Assembly: GCA_033032175.1 (NCBI GenBank)
Contig: CM065314.1
Span: 3,442,305-3,506,304 of the forward strand
Direction: 5' to 3'
Length of the DNA stretch: 64,000 nt
Origin: Saturnia japonica
Taxonomy: Eukaryota > Arthropoda > Insecta > Lepidoptera > Saturniidae
Part shown: positions 20,350 to 31,900 of the stretch, one piece after another
Position numbering within the stretch: position 1 is the stretch's first letter
How the letters are laid out: the number at the start of each line of letters is the position of its first letter
Position numbers and translations under genes: made by a program
The notes under the pieces: generated by a model
What the model was told of the DNA's origin: nothing
Databases searched by the model: none
The model's input: only the letters and a program-made list of their open reading frames with translations

Positions 20350-21500
20350 ATTACAAAAAATTTAACTCAAGCAACGTAAAAAAATTGTGATGTTTATGGA
20401 CCTAATGCAGTGACAGTAAGAGTAGCACAAAGTTGGTTCAAACGTTTTCAGTCCGGAAATTTTGATATTAAAGATGCACCTTGCTCTGGTCGCCCTGTTA
20501 CGAATAAAATGGACACCATTTTTGAAAAAAAGGAGTAAGATCGGCATTTCAGTTGTTACGATGTAGCTGAAGAACTGGAAATTGACCACAAAACAGTTTT
20601 AACCCATTTGAAGAAAGCTGGCTATAACAAAAAGCTCGATATTTGGGTGCCACACGAGCTCACTGAAAGAAACCTAATGAACCGTGTACTCATTTGCGAT
20701 TCATTATTGAGACGTAATGAAACCGAGCCGTTTTTGAAGAGACGTGATGAAAAGTGGGTCACGTACGACAAGAACGTGCGAAAAAGGTCGTGGTCTAAGA
20801 TCGGCCAGGCTTAACAGACTATGGCTATACCTGGGCTAACTCGAAATAAGGTGATGCTGTGTGTATGGTGGGACCGGAAGGGCATTGTTCATTATGAGCT
20901 TTTACCGCCCGGCAAAACCATCGATTCGGATCTCTACTGCCAACAACTGATGGGATTAAAGGAAGCAGTTGAGAGAAAACGGCCAGAATTGATCAACAGG
21001 AAGGATGTGGTCTTTCATCACGATAACGCTAGACCACACACATATTTAGCCACTTACCAAAACTTAAGAGAGTTTGGCTGGGAGGTGTTAGTGCATCCAC
21101 CATATAGCCCTGACCTTGCACCTTCAGATTTTCACCTGTTTCAGTCTCTTCAGAATTATTGAGGTTCTGTAAGGTTAACATCAAGAGAGACCTGCCTAAA
21201 CTATTTGTCGCAGTTTTTTTGATCAGAAGTCCCAAAGTTTCTACAGCAACGGGATCATGTATCTACCTTTTTTTTTAACGTGGAGAAACCCGTCATGGGT
21301 ACACACCCACCCGGGGGGCGAGTGGTTATGTGAGACTCCTACTCACTAAAACTCCACGGTTTACCATCGGCCGCTATAGTGGGACGCCGCGGGAGCTGCG
21401 GTTGCATTCTGCCACGTCGCCCCAGTATCATGTCTCTACCTACAAAATGGCAGAAAGTCATCGAACAAAACGGCACATATATACTGTAAATATATGTAAA
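20350..21500 (+). pseudogene. mariner transposase, multiply broken
   Basis: Recognisable pieces in order: N-terminal HTH region SWFKRFQSGNFDIKDAPCSGRP, a stop after FEKKE, then EELEIDHKTVLTHLKKAGYN, DEKWVTYDN-like block, another stop after KIGQA, then PGLTRNKVMLCVWWD, VVFHHDNARPH and the mariner signature YSPDLAPSDFHLF. There are 34 residues between the last two catalytic Asp, i.e. DD34D. The C-terminal end (TKWQKVIEQNGTY) is split by the insert at 21269-21426. Stops, frameshifts and the insertion make it inactive. Usual length for the family is about 345 codons. Confidence 0.9.
21269..21426 (-). mobile_element. 158-bp LINE/SINE 3' end nested in mariner, with 15-bp TSD
   Basis: Flanked by direct repeats ATCATGTATCTACCT (21254-21268) and ATCATGTCTCTACCT (21427-21441), one mismatch. 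The insert starts with a T run (poly-A tail on the minus strand). On the minus strand it contains GTGGAGTTTTAGTGAGTAGG and CCCGGGTGGGTG. Confidence 0.82.
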
Positions 21501-21789
21501 TAAACTTTGAAAAAAATGTCTTGAGTTTTCATATAAAAATGCGAAGAAACTTTTCCCCGACCTATTATTCATAGTACGTGACTCGTTAGCCTGTGATTCG
21601 GGATTTGTGATTTGTAACGTCCTAGGACCATGCTGTTCATCTAAGATCCAAAAGTATTATAATTAAAAATATCTATTTAAAACTTGATATATTTAAAAAC
21701 AACATGTGTGCAGTGGAGTCCACACGCGGCAGTCGTGAAACCTTCAGATGACAAAAATATCTTCTATGGCTTTTTAACAAGCTAAACTA

Positions 21790-22040
21790 ATAAAAAGGAA
21801 GCAAAAGCCCGACTGCAACACAAAAACAGTCGAGTAAAAAAAATTTTTTTCTATTATTTTCTTTTTATTAGATTTCCAGACGTCGTAATCCCCAACACTT
21901 AAGACTAATCTAACGTCACCTCATATGTTAAAATCCATCAAGTCGTTTAGGCTACAGAGCGTGCCAAAGAAATAGATACACGTACATACATACATACGCT
22001 CGTAAAACATAGCCCTCTTTTTTTTGCAGTCGGGTAAAAA
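21790..22040 (+). mobile_element. dispersed element with CCGACTGCAA ends, copy 2
   Basis: Left CCCGACTGCAACA, right TTGCAGTCGGGT; inner block GTTTAGGCTACAGAGCGTGC as in the 14.3-kb copy. Confidence 0.62.
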
Positions 22041-22044
22041 TCTT

Positions 22045-22115
22045 AAATCAGCGGGACTCGAACTATCGATGCGAAGAAGTCTGGTCGTCACACCGCTAGG
22101 CCAATTCGATATTAT
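22045..22115 (-). mobile_element. tRNA-like SINE head fragment
   Basis: The minus strand has TTGGCCTAGCGGTGTGACG (A-box-like) and TAGTTCGAGTCCCGC (B-box-like). Without an intact cloverleaf this is more likely a SINE head than a tRNA gene. Confidence 0.4.
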
Positions 22116-22376
22116 TTATATTATCTTTTGGCTGGGTTTATATTGCGCCCAAAGGCCGAACCTCACCCGACACTATTTCTAAATAATAACCATGACGAGG
22201 TTATTGCACTGATTTTATAACCATGTAAATAGCTACTCTGTAGCATAAATATTACATAATAATCATAAATTTATATTCTCATACAATTTTTAGGTCACAG
22301 GCATAATGTTTACTTACGCGAGACAATACACACACGGGCTTCACAGTTCACCGCAGACTTACGAATACAATCAAAA

Positions 22377-24228
22377 TCAAAATAATCTTTATTCAATTTA
22401 GGCCCTAAAAAGGCACTTATGAATGTCAAAACACTACTGCCGGTTCGGAAAATATCCCAGACATCGAGAAGAACCGGTAAGAAACTCGATCGGGTTTACC
22501 ACTTTTTTTTTTGTTAACTGTACAAATGTTACAAATATAACAGGTACAATAATAATATATTAGTGGATGCACAGAGAGGGAGTCACTTCCAGACATCACT
22601 ATCATTCACATAATGATCCACCCTATAATACCCTTTTACAGTAAAACCCGCTTGACATGGTCCTTGAATTTGTTGTCAGGTAAATCAGTAATGTGCTTCG
22701 GGATCTTGTTATAGAACCTAACAATATTACCTAAAAAACTTTTAATAGTCTTACTAAGTCTAAAACACGGTACGACTAATTTATCTTTATTTCTAGTATT
22801 TACATTGTGCTGATCTTTGACAAAATCCAGCTTGTCTAAGTTTTTACGGACATACATTAAGTTATCAAAGATGTATTGGGAGGGTAAAGTTAAAATACTA
22901 AATTCCTGGAACTTGTTATTTAGTGATTCGCGGGGTCTCATATTGTAAATTTCTCGAACTGCCCGCTTTTGTAATATAAATATGGTATCTACCTCAGCTG
23001 CTGAACCCCACAGCAAAATACAGTAAGACATTAAGCTATGAAAGTAAGCGAAGTAGACTAACCTAGCGGTGGCAATATCTGTTAACTGGCGAATTTTGCG
23101 TACTGCGAATGCAGCAGAACTTAATCTTCCCGCCAAAGTTTTAATATGCGGACCCCACTGTAATTTTGAATCAAGGGTAATGCCCAAGAAGACAGTACCA
23201 TCAACTAAGCCTACTAAATTCCCTACTATCTTGATACTACAATCAACACGCCGAACATTGGGCAAGACAAATCTCATACATTTGTTTTTGTTTGCATTTA
23301 GTAGTAAATTATTTAAAGCAAACCATTCAGAGATTTTAAATAAAGTGTTGTTTAATTGCCTAAGCTCCGAATCTATTCTTTTCACTTTGAATATAAGTGA
23401 AGTGTCGTCTGCAAAAAGAACCATGCCAGCACCATTTTCAACCACGGACGGTAGATCGTTTATATAAACGAGAAACAAAAATGGATCCCAAAATCGAGCC
23501 CTGAGGGACGCCGATTCTAACCAATGATCCCGAATAGGTTGCTCCATTTACACTTATTTTCTGACAGCGCTCTGTTAAATAAGAAATTAGGAGGTCGAGA
23601 GAAGTTTCACGCACACCATAGTGTTTTAGCTTAAGTATAAGCGTACTGTGGTCAACGCAGTCGAAGGCCTTTGAGAGATCACAGAACACACCGATTGCAT
23701 CCTGCGACTCCTCCCAAGCCCTATATATATGACTTAGCAGTGTTGCACCAGCGTCAGTGGTTGATTTAGATTTTGTGAAACCATATTGCCGACCCTCCAA
23801 AATCTCTTGTGCTTTGAAATATTGTACTAGGTGCTCCACAAACACGTTTAAATATTTTAGAATAATCTTTAACATAAGCATGAAATGAATTACTAGTTGT
23901 CAATGATTTCCTATAATATAAATCATATAGTAGATCTCTACTTTTTATAATTCCTTTTTGTTGCCCATTCAATAAAAACCATTTTTTTCCTAATACTAAT
24001 AACCTTTGTTGGACAATGTTTACTAAATTCAGTGCTTATGATATTAATCAAGCTGCCGTAGTTAGTATTTGGATCAATATCGTGTAAAACCTCTGCAGAT
24101 AATTGCTGTTTAATGCTATCATTTAAACGATCTAATCGAGTGTCTGAAATAAGTCTAACCATATATAATAGTCTAACAATATACGACGCAAAACAAAGAA
24201 AAAACTTATAAAATAGTAATGTTGCCAT
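22377..24228 (-). mobile_element. Jockey-type LINE, internally deleted and frameshifted
   Basis: Minus strand. The 3' UTR is near 22380-22630. The reverse transcriptase contains GVPQGSILG, the catalytic FADDTSLIF and LGITLDSKLQW. Upstream come KAFDCVDHSTLILKLKHYGV and GRQYGFTKSKSTTDA, preceded directly by the endonuclease-RT linker (KGIIKSRDLLYDLYYRKSL). The N-terminal part of the RT and all of the endonuclease are missing. Confidence 0.85.
22636..23972 (-). pseudogene. LINE reverse transcriptase ORF2 remnant
   Basis: Two main frames: 23438-23881 (fingers/palm part with DLSKAFD and GVPQGSILG) and 22636-23547 (FADD palm, thumb and C-terminal region ending near FKDHVKRVLL). They overlap in different phases around 23450-23550, so there is at least one frameshift. 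A further break separates the linker at 23766-23972. Not functional. Confidence 0.85.
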
Positions 24229-24372
24229 TTTCTTTCCCTCTCTCTCTCTCTCTTTTTTTTATATACGAGAGTGTGTGTGTGTGAGCGTGCCAGTATCGAG
24301 ATTCGAGCAGATGAGAATCGTGCGCAACCGTACGTACGTATAACTCATCTTCAGACGACCGCCAAATTGCAA
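24226..24372 (+). repeat. interspersed repeat with (CT)n head, copy 2
   Basis: A CT tract followed by the ATATACGAGAGTGTG.. body, matching 145-292. It directly abuts the 5' end of the decayed LINE. Confidence 0.55.
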
Positions 24373-24570
24373 AACATTGCTCTTCAGGCAGGGCTTCTCA
24401 GCATGGTCTCGCTAAAGAGATGCGCGTTCAGTAATTCAATGGTTTATCAGTTATTTTGTATGGTAAATAAATATAAAACTTACATCGCTGCATCGGTGTG
24501 TTCTTTATGAAATGGACAGACTGATTTTTGATGTGAAACATCTATAGGCGAGGGATAAACCTGATCGTTG

Positions 24571-24607
24571 GCGTGGCGATACAGGCCGTGGCGACGCATC
24601 GCCACGC
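24571..24607. repeat. 10-bp perfect hairpin
   Basis: GCGTGGCGAT and ATCGCCACGC are separated by 17 bp that itself repeats GTGGCGACGC. No known role. Confidence 0.5.
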
Positions 24608-24690
24608 TATATGATGGAATATATGTACTATGAATTATGAAATTATGTATATATAATTATGAAAATAATCACTGCAATCCCACTGACCCC

Positions 24691-24760
24691 CCACAGGGAA
24701 ATTGTCGGGACACTCTTTGGGACCCCTCACAGGAAAATTGTCAGGACACCCTTTGGGACC
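24691..24760. repeat. two tandem copies of a ~36-bp unit
   Basis: 24691-24724 and 24727-24760 match (CACAGG.AAATTGTC.GGACAC block) with a few substitutions. Confidence 0.7.
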
Positions 24761-25333
24761 ACCCACTGACCTCCCAAGGACCCCCTTCGATGTTTTACAT
24801 CTGCCAGGCGTCCCGTGAAGGATTTTTTTTGGTAATAATTTATCTAATTATTATTTTTTATTAGTAACTTCGTACTCGACGCGGCTGGGGTCCCCCGACC
24901 GCACACGTTTTAATGTTGCAGCACTTTTTCTATCTACCTATAATAATAATTAAAGTTACTCACAATATAATTTTCTACATAACCGGGAATTACAAACTCG
25001 CATAGGTAATATGGTTTCCTAATTAAACACAAATATCAACATCCCAGAAATCACAGGACCTATATATGCACAGTATAATTATGTATGATCAACACCAAGA
25101 AGTCTAGCTGTGACCTAGATCGGTATTATTATACAACTCACTTAACACAAACTTATATTTACTATTCCTACAGACTTTATCACATAAGTGTACCTCTTGT
25201 TTAACCGCAAATATAACTTTGTTTTACTTTAGTGTGACGTTCATTGGATTTATACACACTGTATGCATAACATGCAAACTATATAACCAAACTAATTAAT
25301 ATTCGCCAATGACAGACTCTTTTACTACTTCTA
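24761..25333. other. intergenic, nothing recognised
   Basis: AT-rich sequence without a supported ORF or terminal repeat. Confidence 0.35.
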
Positions 25334-25596
25334 CTAGCTACGCCCCACGGTTTTACCCGTGTTAATTTTATACGACAAACACTGGCAACGCACCCATGTA
25401 GGCAATTTTTTATACTTTTTGTAAAACTATCGACAAGGAGGAATAATCTAATACAAACTATTATATAGTCTATGATACTCGCTTATACTGTACCTTTATA
25501 TTGGTGAAAGAATTTTTTTAATTGGTCCAGTAGTTTTTGAGTTTATCCATTACACACAAAAAATCAAATCTTTCCTTTTTATAATATTGGTATAGA
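25334..25596 (-). mobile_element. non-autonomous Helitron, reverse orientation (263 bp)
   Basis: The right boundary reads TATAGA then T and the left boundary A then CTAG: on the minus strand 5' TC after A and 3' CTAG before T. Same family as 46437-46708 (shared CCACG.TTTCACCCATGTTAATTTTA-like block). Confidence 0.75.
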
Positions 25597-26504
25597 TAGA
25601 CATAAGGTGTTTCTAAATAATAAATTTTAAGAATTTAAAAATGTAAAAAAAAAAATTACATTTTTTATATAGGGTACAGAAAATAAATCTTAAAATCTTA
25701 TTAATGGCTGGGCACTCAGCTCCGCATGCATTTATTACACAATAAATATCCTACATAATTATATAAATGTGAATATTTGTATGTTGTTAATCAATCATGC
25801 AAAAGCGAAAAACGGTTTTGGATAACAGCTTGGATATTTTTCTGAAGTCCACGCTGACAAAGTATTGGGTAGAAGATAGTTATTCATAAAACTGTTTGAT
25901 AGAAAAGCCAATAAAACAGGAGGAGAAAATGTAAAAATAAAATATAAAACAATTAAACTAAGAAACAAATAACACACAAAATAAATCAAAATACTTGGAA
26001 AACCTCTCTAAATCATCTGAAACATTTTCACAATTACTTACCAGTTTTCATTAGGTCAGAGACAGAATACTTGGAATCCACCAGATTCACAGTTCTTTGA
26101 TTTTTCTTAATTTTATATTGACAATGATGTTCATGCCAGTGCGTACGCGAGTAGAGACGATTGGAATATGAAGTGTTAGGGGGGTGAAAAAGGCACCAAA
26201 ATGTTTGGTAACTGCAATTCTCCAATGAAATCGGCCCATATTGGAATGTGTATGTTTTGTTCCAATTATGCATACTTTGACTGTACATAACAAATAGCCT
26301 ATTATAGATGTTTTTTTTATGATTTCTTAAAGTATTATTGAAAATTTTTATAACCTATCAATATCAAATTGTCAAAATTTGATAGTATACAAAATTGGTT
26401 GCGAAAAGATAATAAAATTTTTTTAACTATATAAATAAAATTATAGAGCTTTGCTGTTGTGCGCACATCACGCAAAAACTAGTGGATTGATTTAGAAATT
26501 TTTA

Positions 26505-26600
26505 TTTATTTATTTACACATTATGCGTTAAATACGCAATGGCGGACTTAATGCCTAAGGCATTCTCTGCCAGTCAACCATTAGGTGATGCAGAGATAAA
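26505..26600 (-). mobile_element. LINE 3'-terminal fragment
   Basis: The minus strand has GGTTGACTGGCAGAGAATGCC, then GGCATTAAGTCCGCC and a tail of AAAT repeats; this 3' end recurs in lepidopteran LINEs. Only about 100 bp remain. Confidence 0.5.
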
Positions 26601-27065
26601 TGTTGGTAGGTGTAAAAGGTAAGGGTTTTATGAAATTATGTTTAACCTATTTAATATCACAATATATAAATAAAATATCAACACCAAAACATAATATATA
26701 TAAGACATATATAATACATATATACTACCCATATACAATACATACACATAACAACATCATACATAAATATCTTATATATAAAATTCTCGTGTCACAATGT
26801 TCGTTCCCGTACTCCTCCGAAACGGCTTGACCGATTCTCATGAAATTTTGTAAGCATATTGAGTAGGTCTGAGAATCGGCCAACATCTATTTTTCATACC
26901 CCTAAGTAATAAGGGTTGTTCACCCTTAAATATTTTTTTTTAATTTTTGGACGAAATTTTTTGTTTTTATTTTTTTATAATGTGGCATTAAAAATACATA
27001 CAACCCTAAATTTTTACTATTTTATCACCAAAACCTTTTTTTTTATAGCCATTTTGGTAATTTAA

Positions 27066-27171
27066 TCATTGTTCATCCCCGGTCGATAACTGATCAATCG
27101 TCATTTCATTAGTTATCCCCTCATTGTTCATCCCCGGTCGATAACTGATCAATCGTCATTTCATTAGTTAT
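27066..27171. repeat. 55-bp tandem duplication inside the Helitron leader
   Basis: TCATTGTTCATCCCCGGTCG.. at 27066 is repeated exactly at 27121; the copies are identical for about 50 bp. Confidence 0.92.
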
Positions 27172-27431
27172 CTCCGCCAGTTGTCTACCAGTGTCACTTC
27201 TGACCCAGTAAACAGCACGGAGTAGGGATGAGAACGAAGCCGGTCTCCTGATTCTCTCACACAATAAGACTTCTCTCACTCCCTACACAGTTGTCGGCCA
27301 TCATTATTGTTTATGCATCAAGTGTAGTAGTAACGTAGATAATTATTATTTTGCTATCTCAGTGTAACTCTCATATTAACTATTAATCATTCCTATTTTA
27401 TTAATAATAATAAAACCCAATATATCGTTGA

Positions 27432-29975
27432 AGAAATCCCGATAATGGCGGACAATCATTTATTAAAAATATCAGCAACACAGACATTGATATTGACAAT
27501 CGTTGGGTGGTGCCATATTCGCCTCTGCTGAGCAAGACATACAATGCTCATATTAATGTTGAGTTCTGCAGTTCTGTGAAGAGCATCAAATACATTTGCA
27601 AGTATGTCCATAAAGGCAGTGATATGACTGTGTTTAGAGTGGAAAATACTAATGTGAATGCTCCTCCAGTGAATAAAAACGATGAAATAACGCTCTACCA
27701 AATTGGTCGGTACATCAGCTCCAATGAAGCTGCTTGGCGTATCTTTGGTTTTCCAATTCATGAACGGGATCCAGCAGTTGTTCAGTTAGCCGTCCATCTT
27801 GAAAACGGCCAGCGTGTATTTTTCACGAACGAGACAGCGATTGATTGTGCAATAAATCCACCTAAAACTACACTCACTGAATTTTTTGAATTGTGTAATC
27901 GTGCGGATGATTTTGGTGCCTTTGCACGAACATTACTCTATTCACAAGTACCACGCTATTTCACATGGACTCAAACAAAAACATGGATGCCCCGCATGCA
28001 AGGCTCACCAGTTGTTGCATGTCTCAATTTATTTAAATCAAACGCCTTGGGGCGATTATTTACAGTCAATCCAAGACACACTGAGTGCTTTTATCTTCGA
28101 CTGTTGTTGGTTAATGTTACTGGCCCATTATCATTTCAAGATATACGTAAAGTGAATAGGCAACACTATCCAACGTATAAAGATGCATGCCTTGCACTCG
28201 GCTTGCTGGAAGACGACAACCAGTGGGAATGTATGCTTGCTGAAGCTGCATTGAACTGTACAGCAATACAAATTCGTCTACTATTCGCTATAGTGTTGAC
28301 TACATGCTTCCCAGCCCGAGCACAGATATTGTGGGATAATCACAAAGATTCAATGACTGATGATATATTGCATCAACATCGTACACGGTGCTATGATCTA
28401 ACCATAACATTCAGCGACGCAATGTACAATGAAGCATTAATTGCTATTGAGGAATTTTGCATTGTCATTGCCAACTTACCACTCAGTCATTTCGGTATGA
28501 ATTCGCCAAATCGAACTGCATCTGATTTAATGAATACTGAAATGAATCGTGAACTGCAGTACAGCACTGTAGAAATGGCAGCGATTGTTGCCCGCAATGT
28601 CCCACTAATGAATGAGGAACAAAGAACCATTTATAATCGCATTATGCTCGCAGTTTCAGCTGGACAAGGTGGGTTCTTCTTTTTGGATGCACCGGGTGGA
28701 ACTGGCAAAACATTGGTTATTTCGCTAATTCTTGCTGAAATACGATCAAATAATGGCATCGCATTGGCCGTTGCATCATCGGGCATTGCAGCAACTTTAT
28801 TGGATGGAGGCAGAACAGCTCATTCAGTATTTAAGCTGCCACTAAATATTCAGAATAACCCTGACGCAGTATGCAACATTAAGAAACAATCGTCCATGGC
28901 CACCGTGCTGAAACAGTGTAAAATTATCATCTGGGATGAATGTACTATGGCACACAAACATTCGCTTGAGGCGTTGAACAGGACATTGAAAGATATTAAA
29001 AACAACGACAAACTATTTGGCGGAACTCTGTTGGTCCTTTCAGGTGATTTCAGGCAAACACTTCCAGTCATTCCACGTTCAACAAACGCTGATGAGATCA
29101 ACGCTTGCTTAAAATCATCTCTATTGTGGCGTAATGTTGAAAAACTACAGCTGAAAGTAAATATGCGCGTTCAAATGCTTCAAGATCCATCCGCTGAAAC
29201 ATTTTCAAAACAACTCTTAGATATCGGTGATGGAAAAGTTGCTATAGATGAAACTGGATACGTAAAATTACCGACCGATTTCTGCACAATCGCTGATTCG
29301 CAAGATACTCTCATTGAACAAATATTTCCCGATGTACACACACAGTACATAAATCATGAGTGGCTTGCAGAAAGAGCAATTTTAGGGGCAAAAAATGTAG
29401 ACGTTGACAATTTAAATCTGAAGATACAAATGTTGTTGACTGGGAACTTGGTATCATTTAAATCTATTGATACAGTTTGCGACGACAGCGAAGCAGTAAA
29501 TTTTTCCACAGAGTTTTTGAACTCACTGGATTTGCCAGGCATGCCACCGCATAATTTACAATTAAAGGTTGGATCTGCGATTATCTTGCTTCGTAATTTG
29601 AACCCGCCCCGGCTATGCAACGGTACGCGATTAGTCATTCAAAAATTAATGAATAACGTGATCGAAGCCAGCATTTTAAATGGCAAGTTCCGAGGTGAAA
29701 ATATATTAATACCACGGATTCTTATTATACCTACAGATGTGCCAATTCAATTCAAACGTATTCAGTTTCCGATTAGATTGGCATTTGCAATGACAATCAA
29801 CAAATCCCAAGGTCAAACGATGTCTATTTGTGGCTTAGATTTGAGAACACCATGTTTTTCACACGGACAATTATACGTGACATGCTCTCGAGTGGGTAAA
29901 CCATCCAGTTTGTTTGTGTTAGCTAAAGATGGACTAACAAAAAATATTGTTCACGCTATAGCATTAAGAAATTGA
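27432..29975 (+). pseudogene. Helitron Rep/helicase, N-terminally deleted (Pif1-type helicase intact)
   Basis: Open for about 847 codons from the stop at 27429-27431 to TGA at 29975. The first residues (RNPDNGGQSF, DNRWVVPYSPLLSK) and YICKYVHKG (the KY..K rolling-circle tyrosine region) are the very end of the Rep domain. The two-His metal site and most of Rep upstream are absent. The 5'/N1 SF1 (Pif1-like) helicase looks complete: Walker A APGGTGKT, Walker B WDECTM, GDFRQTLPV, and the C-terminal AMTINKSQGQTM and LYVTCSRVGKP motifs. Normal Helitron proteins are around 1400-1500 residues, so roughly 40% is missing. No stop or frameshift occurs in what remains, so the deletion is probably recent. 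The ATG at 27445 is in another frame. Not a host Pif1 gene, given the Rep remnant and Helitron ends. Confidence 0.9.
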
Positions 29976-30200
29976 TATTGTTTGTTAGTGTTACTGTCGT
30001 AATTGATTAATTAATGATATATAATTTTAAGGAATAAATTATAATAACTTAAAAATAATGTTTGCCTTTTGTTATTTTTATATTCCCTCATCGTTCACAG
30101 CGCTCCATGCCTATTTTACACATATACCACATTCTTACACACTTACAATAAGTAAGCTATTTTTTGTCTACACTAGAAATTACTTAAAAATTATTTATAT

Positions 30201-30229
30201 GGCAAAACAACGTTTGCCGGGTCAGCTAG
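30201..30229 (+). terminator. Helitron 3' hairpin and CTAG terminus
   Basis: Stem GGCAAA/TTTGCC, loop ACAACG, then GGGTCAG and CTAG. It serves as the replication/transposition terminator of the element. Confidence 0.85.
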
Positions 30230-30234
30230 TCAAT

Positions 30235-31900
30235 ACAATAAATAAAAGTATAATTAGTCAAGATTAAGTACTAAATACAGCATTAACCAGATAATTTTGC
30301 TAAATAACACTGGTAAAGCCGACATACCTTGACTTTAAAACTGAAACGATTAGATGACATCCTGATTTCATAAGGAAGCACATTCCATAGGAGAATAGAT
30401 TGGATATAGAAAGATGAATGTACTAGACCGGAAGTATGGACAGGACAGCAAAGAATAAGATTATTAGAAGAGCGAAGGTTAAGGTCATGATTAGAGTATA
30501 AAAACTGAAAATGTGGAGTTAAGTAAGAGGGAGTGTTGGGAGAAAATAGAATAGAATACAGAGTTGTCAGAGCCCGCAAACTCCGACGCTGGCGTATGGG
30601 CAACCAATTAAGCTCTGAACGATGGCTCGATACATGGTAATACTTACGAAGATTAAAAACAAATCGAATGCAATTGTTGAGTAATCTGTCAAGTTTGTTA
30701 AGAAGGTCAGCCTTCAGATCGTAAAAGCACACATCACCATAGTCAATTATAGGAAATATGTATTATAGATTGCACTAGCATGGTTTTCGTTTTAACTGGG
30801 AGAAAATTTTTCAGGCGATAAAAATACTTTAGAGTACCGATCACTTTCTGACTAACCTTGGAAATATGAGTTCTCCAATCCAATTTGGCATCAATGTGTA
30901 AACCAAGGTCCTTTACTTCCGTACTAAACTGTATCACAAGATCACTGAAAATAATCTGAGACAGCAAGCTGAAGTCTATTCTGGTAATCATACGAGAGCT
31001 CCGTATTACAATTGCTTGACATTTGGAAGGATTAACTGATAAGCCAAATCTCTCAGACCAATCCCTTAAGGCATTTAGATCCCGGTTAATAATATAAATT
31101 GCATCTGATAGAGAATCTACTGTGGCCTGTGTGTATAATTGCAGGTCATCAGCATACAAATGATACGTACATCGCAGTTCATGAGTTAAAAGGTTAATAA
31201 AGAGGGAAAAAAGAAGAGGTGAAAGTATACCACCCTGAGGGACACCAGCACCAAGCTCACACCAATTAGACGTAGCCCCATCTATACGAACCAATTGCTG
31301 TCGTCCCTTTAGATATGAAGCGAACCATGCCAGTGCCTCTAATGAGATATTATAATGAGAGAGAATAGCCAGGAGAATGTTGTGACTAACAGTATTAAAG
31401 GCATTGGAAAAATCTACTAGAATCAGCACAGTAATCATTTTATTCTCCACTCCATTTCTCAAATCACCAGTCACTTTAAGCAAAGCTGTAACTGTACTGT
31501 GACCTGGCCTAAAACCTGATTGTAGTGGACTCAAGATATTGTTACAATGTACAAAGGATGATAGTTGATTGTGCACACATGCTTCGAGTACTTTAGAAAG
31601 AAATGGAAGTATAGATATAGGTCGAAAGTGACTGGGAAGAGAAGGATTTGCAGTTTTAGGGAGCGGACGGACATAGGCTTTACTCCATATGGATGGAAAC
31701 TGTCCAAAGGATAGAGAAAAGTTTATGAGATGAGATATAATAGGAAGAATCTGGTCAAGAATAGTAATAATCATTTGTCTACTCAAATTGTCACAGCCTG
31801 TAGCATTAGATTTTATTGAAAGAACGGACTTTTTAATCTGATCACATGTAACTGTGGAAAACTTGAATGGGACCATGCCCATACGAGGCAATGCAACTAT
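30235..31900 (-). mobile_element. Jockey-superfamily LINE, 5'-truncated
   Basis: Minus strand; the A-rich 3' tail is at about 30235-30255, right beside the Helitron 3' end. It encodes the RT half of ORF2 and lacks the endonuclease and ORF1. Confidence 0.85.
30283..31891 (-). pseudogene. LINE reverse transcriptase, one frameshift
   Basis: Frame 1 (30743-31891) has FRPISILPFLSKVLE, SGFRPGHSTVTALLKVT, LVDFSNAFNTVSHNILL, GVPQGGILSPLLFS and the catalytic YADDLQLY, then LGLHIDAKLDWRTHI. Frame 2 (30283-30732) continues with the C-terminal region (LLNNCIRFVFNLRKY, ELNWLPIRQRR). The break is near 30735. The RT core is well preserved, but the 5' truncation and the frameshift make it inactive. Confidence 0.88.

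Larger units (their letters stand above)
20148..21565 (+). mobile_element. mariner (DD34D) transposon with nested insertion
   Basis: The ends TTAGGTCGGG and, reversed, ATAGGTCGGG are flanked by TA (20146-20147; 21566-21567). The plus strand carries a broken mariner transposase. A 158-bp foreign insert (21269-21426) sits in its 3' coding end. Confidence 0.88.
26770..30229 (+). mobile_element. Helitron (3460 bp) with both termini, internally deleted
   Basis: 5' terminus TCTTATATATAAAATTC after host A; 3' terminus with hairpin GGCAAAACAACGTTTGCC at 30201-30218 and CTAG at 30226-30229 before host T. Rolling-circle elements insert between A and T without duplication, as here. It carries the C-terminal part of one Rep/helicase gene. 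A 55-bp tandem duplication lies at 27066-27171. Confidence 0.9.

Noticed and set aside
27432..29975. Host Pif1 helicase gene
   Set aside because: It carries the end of a Helitron Rep domain and lies between Helitron termini.
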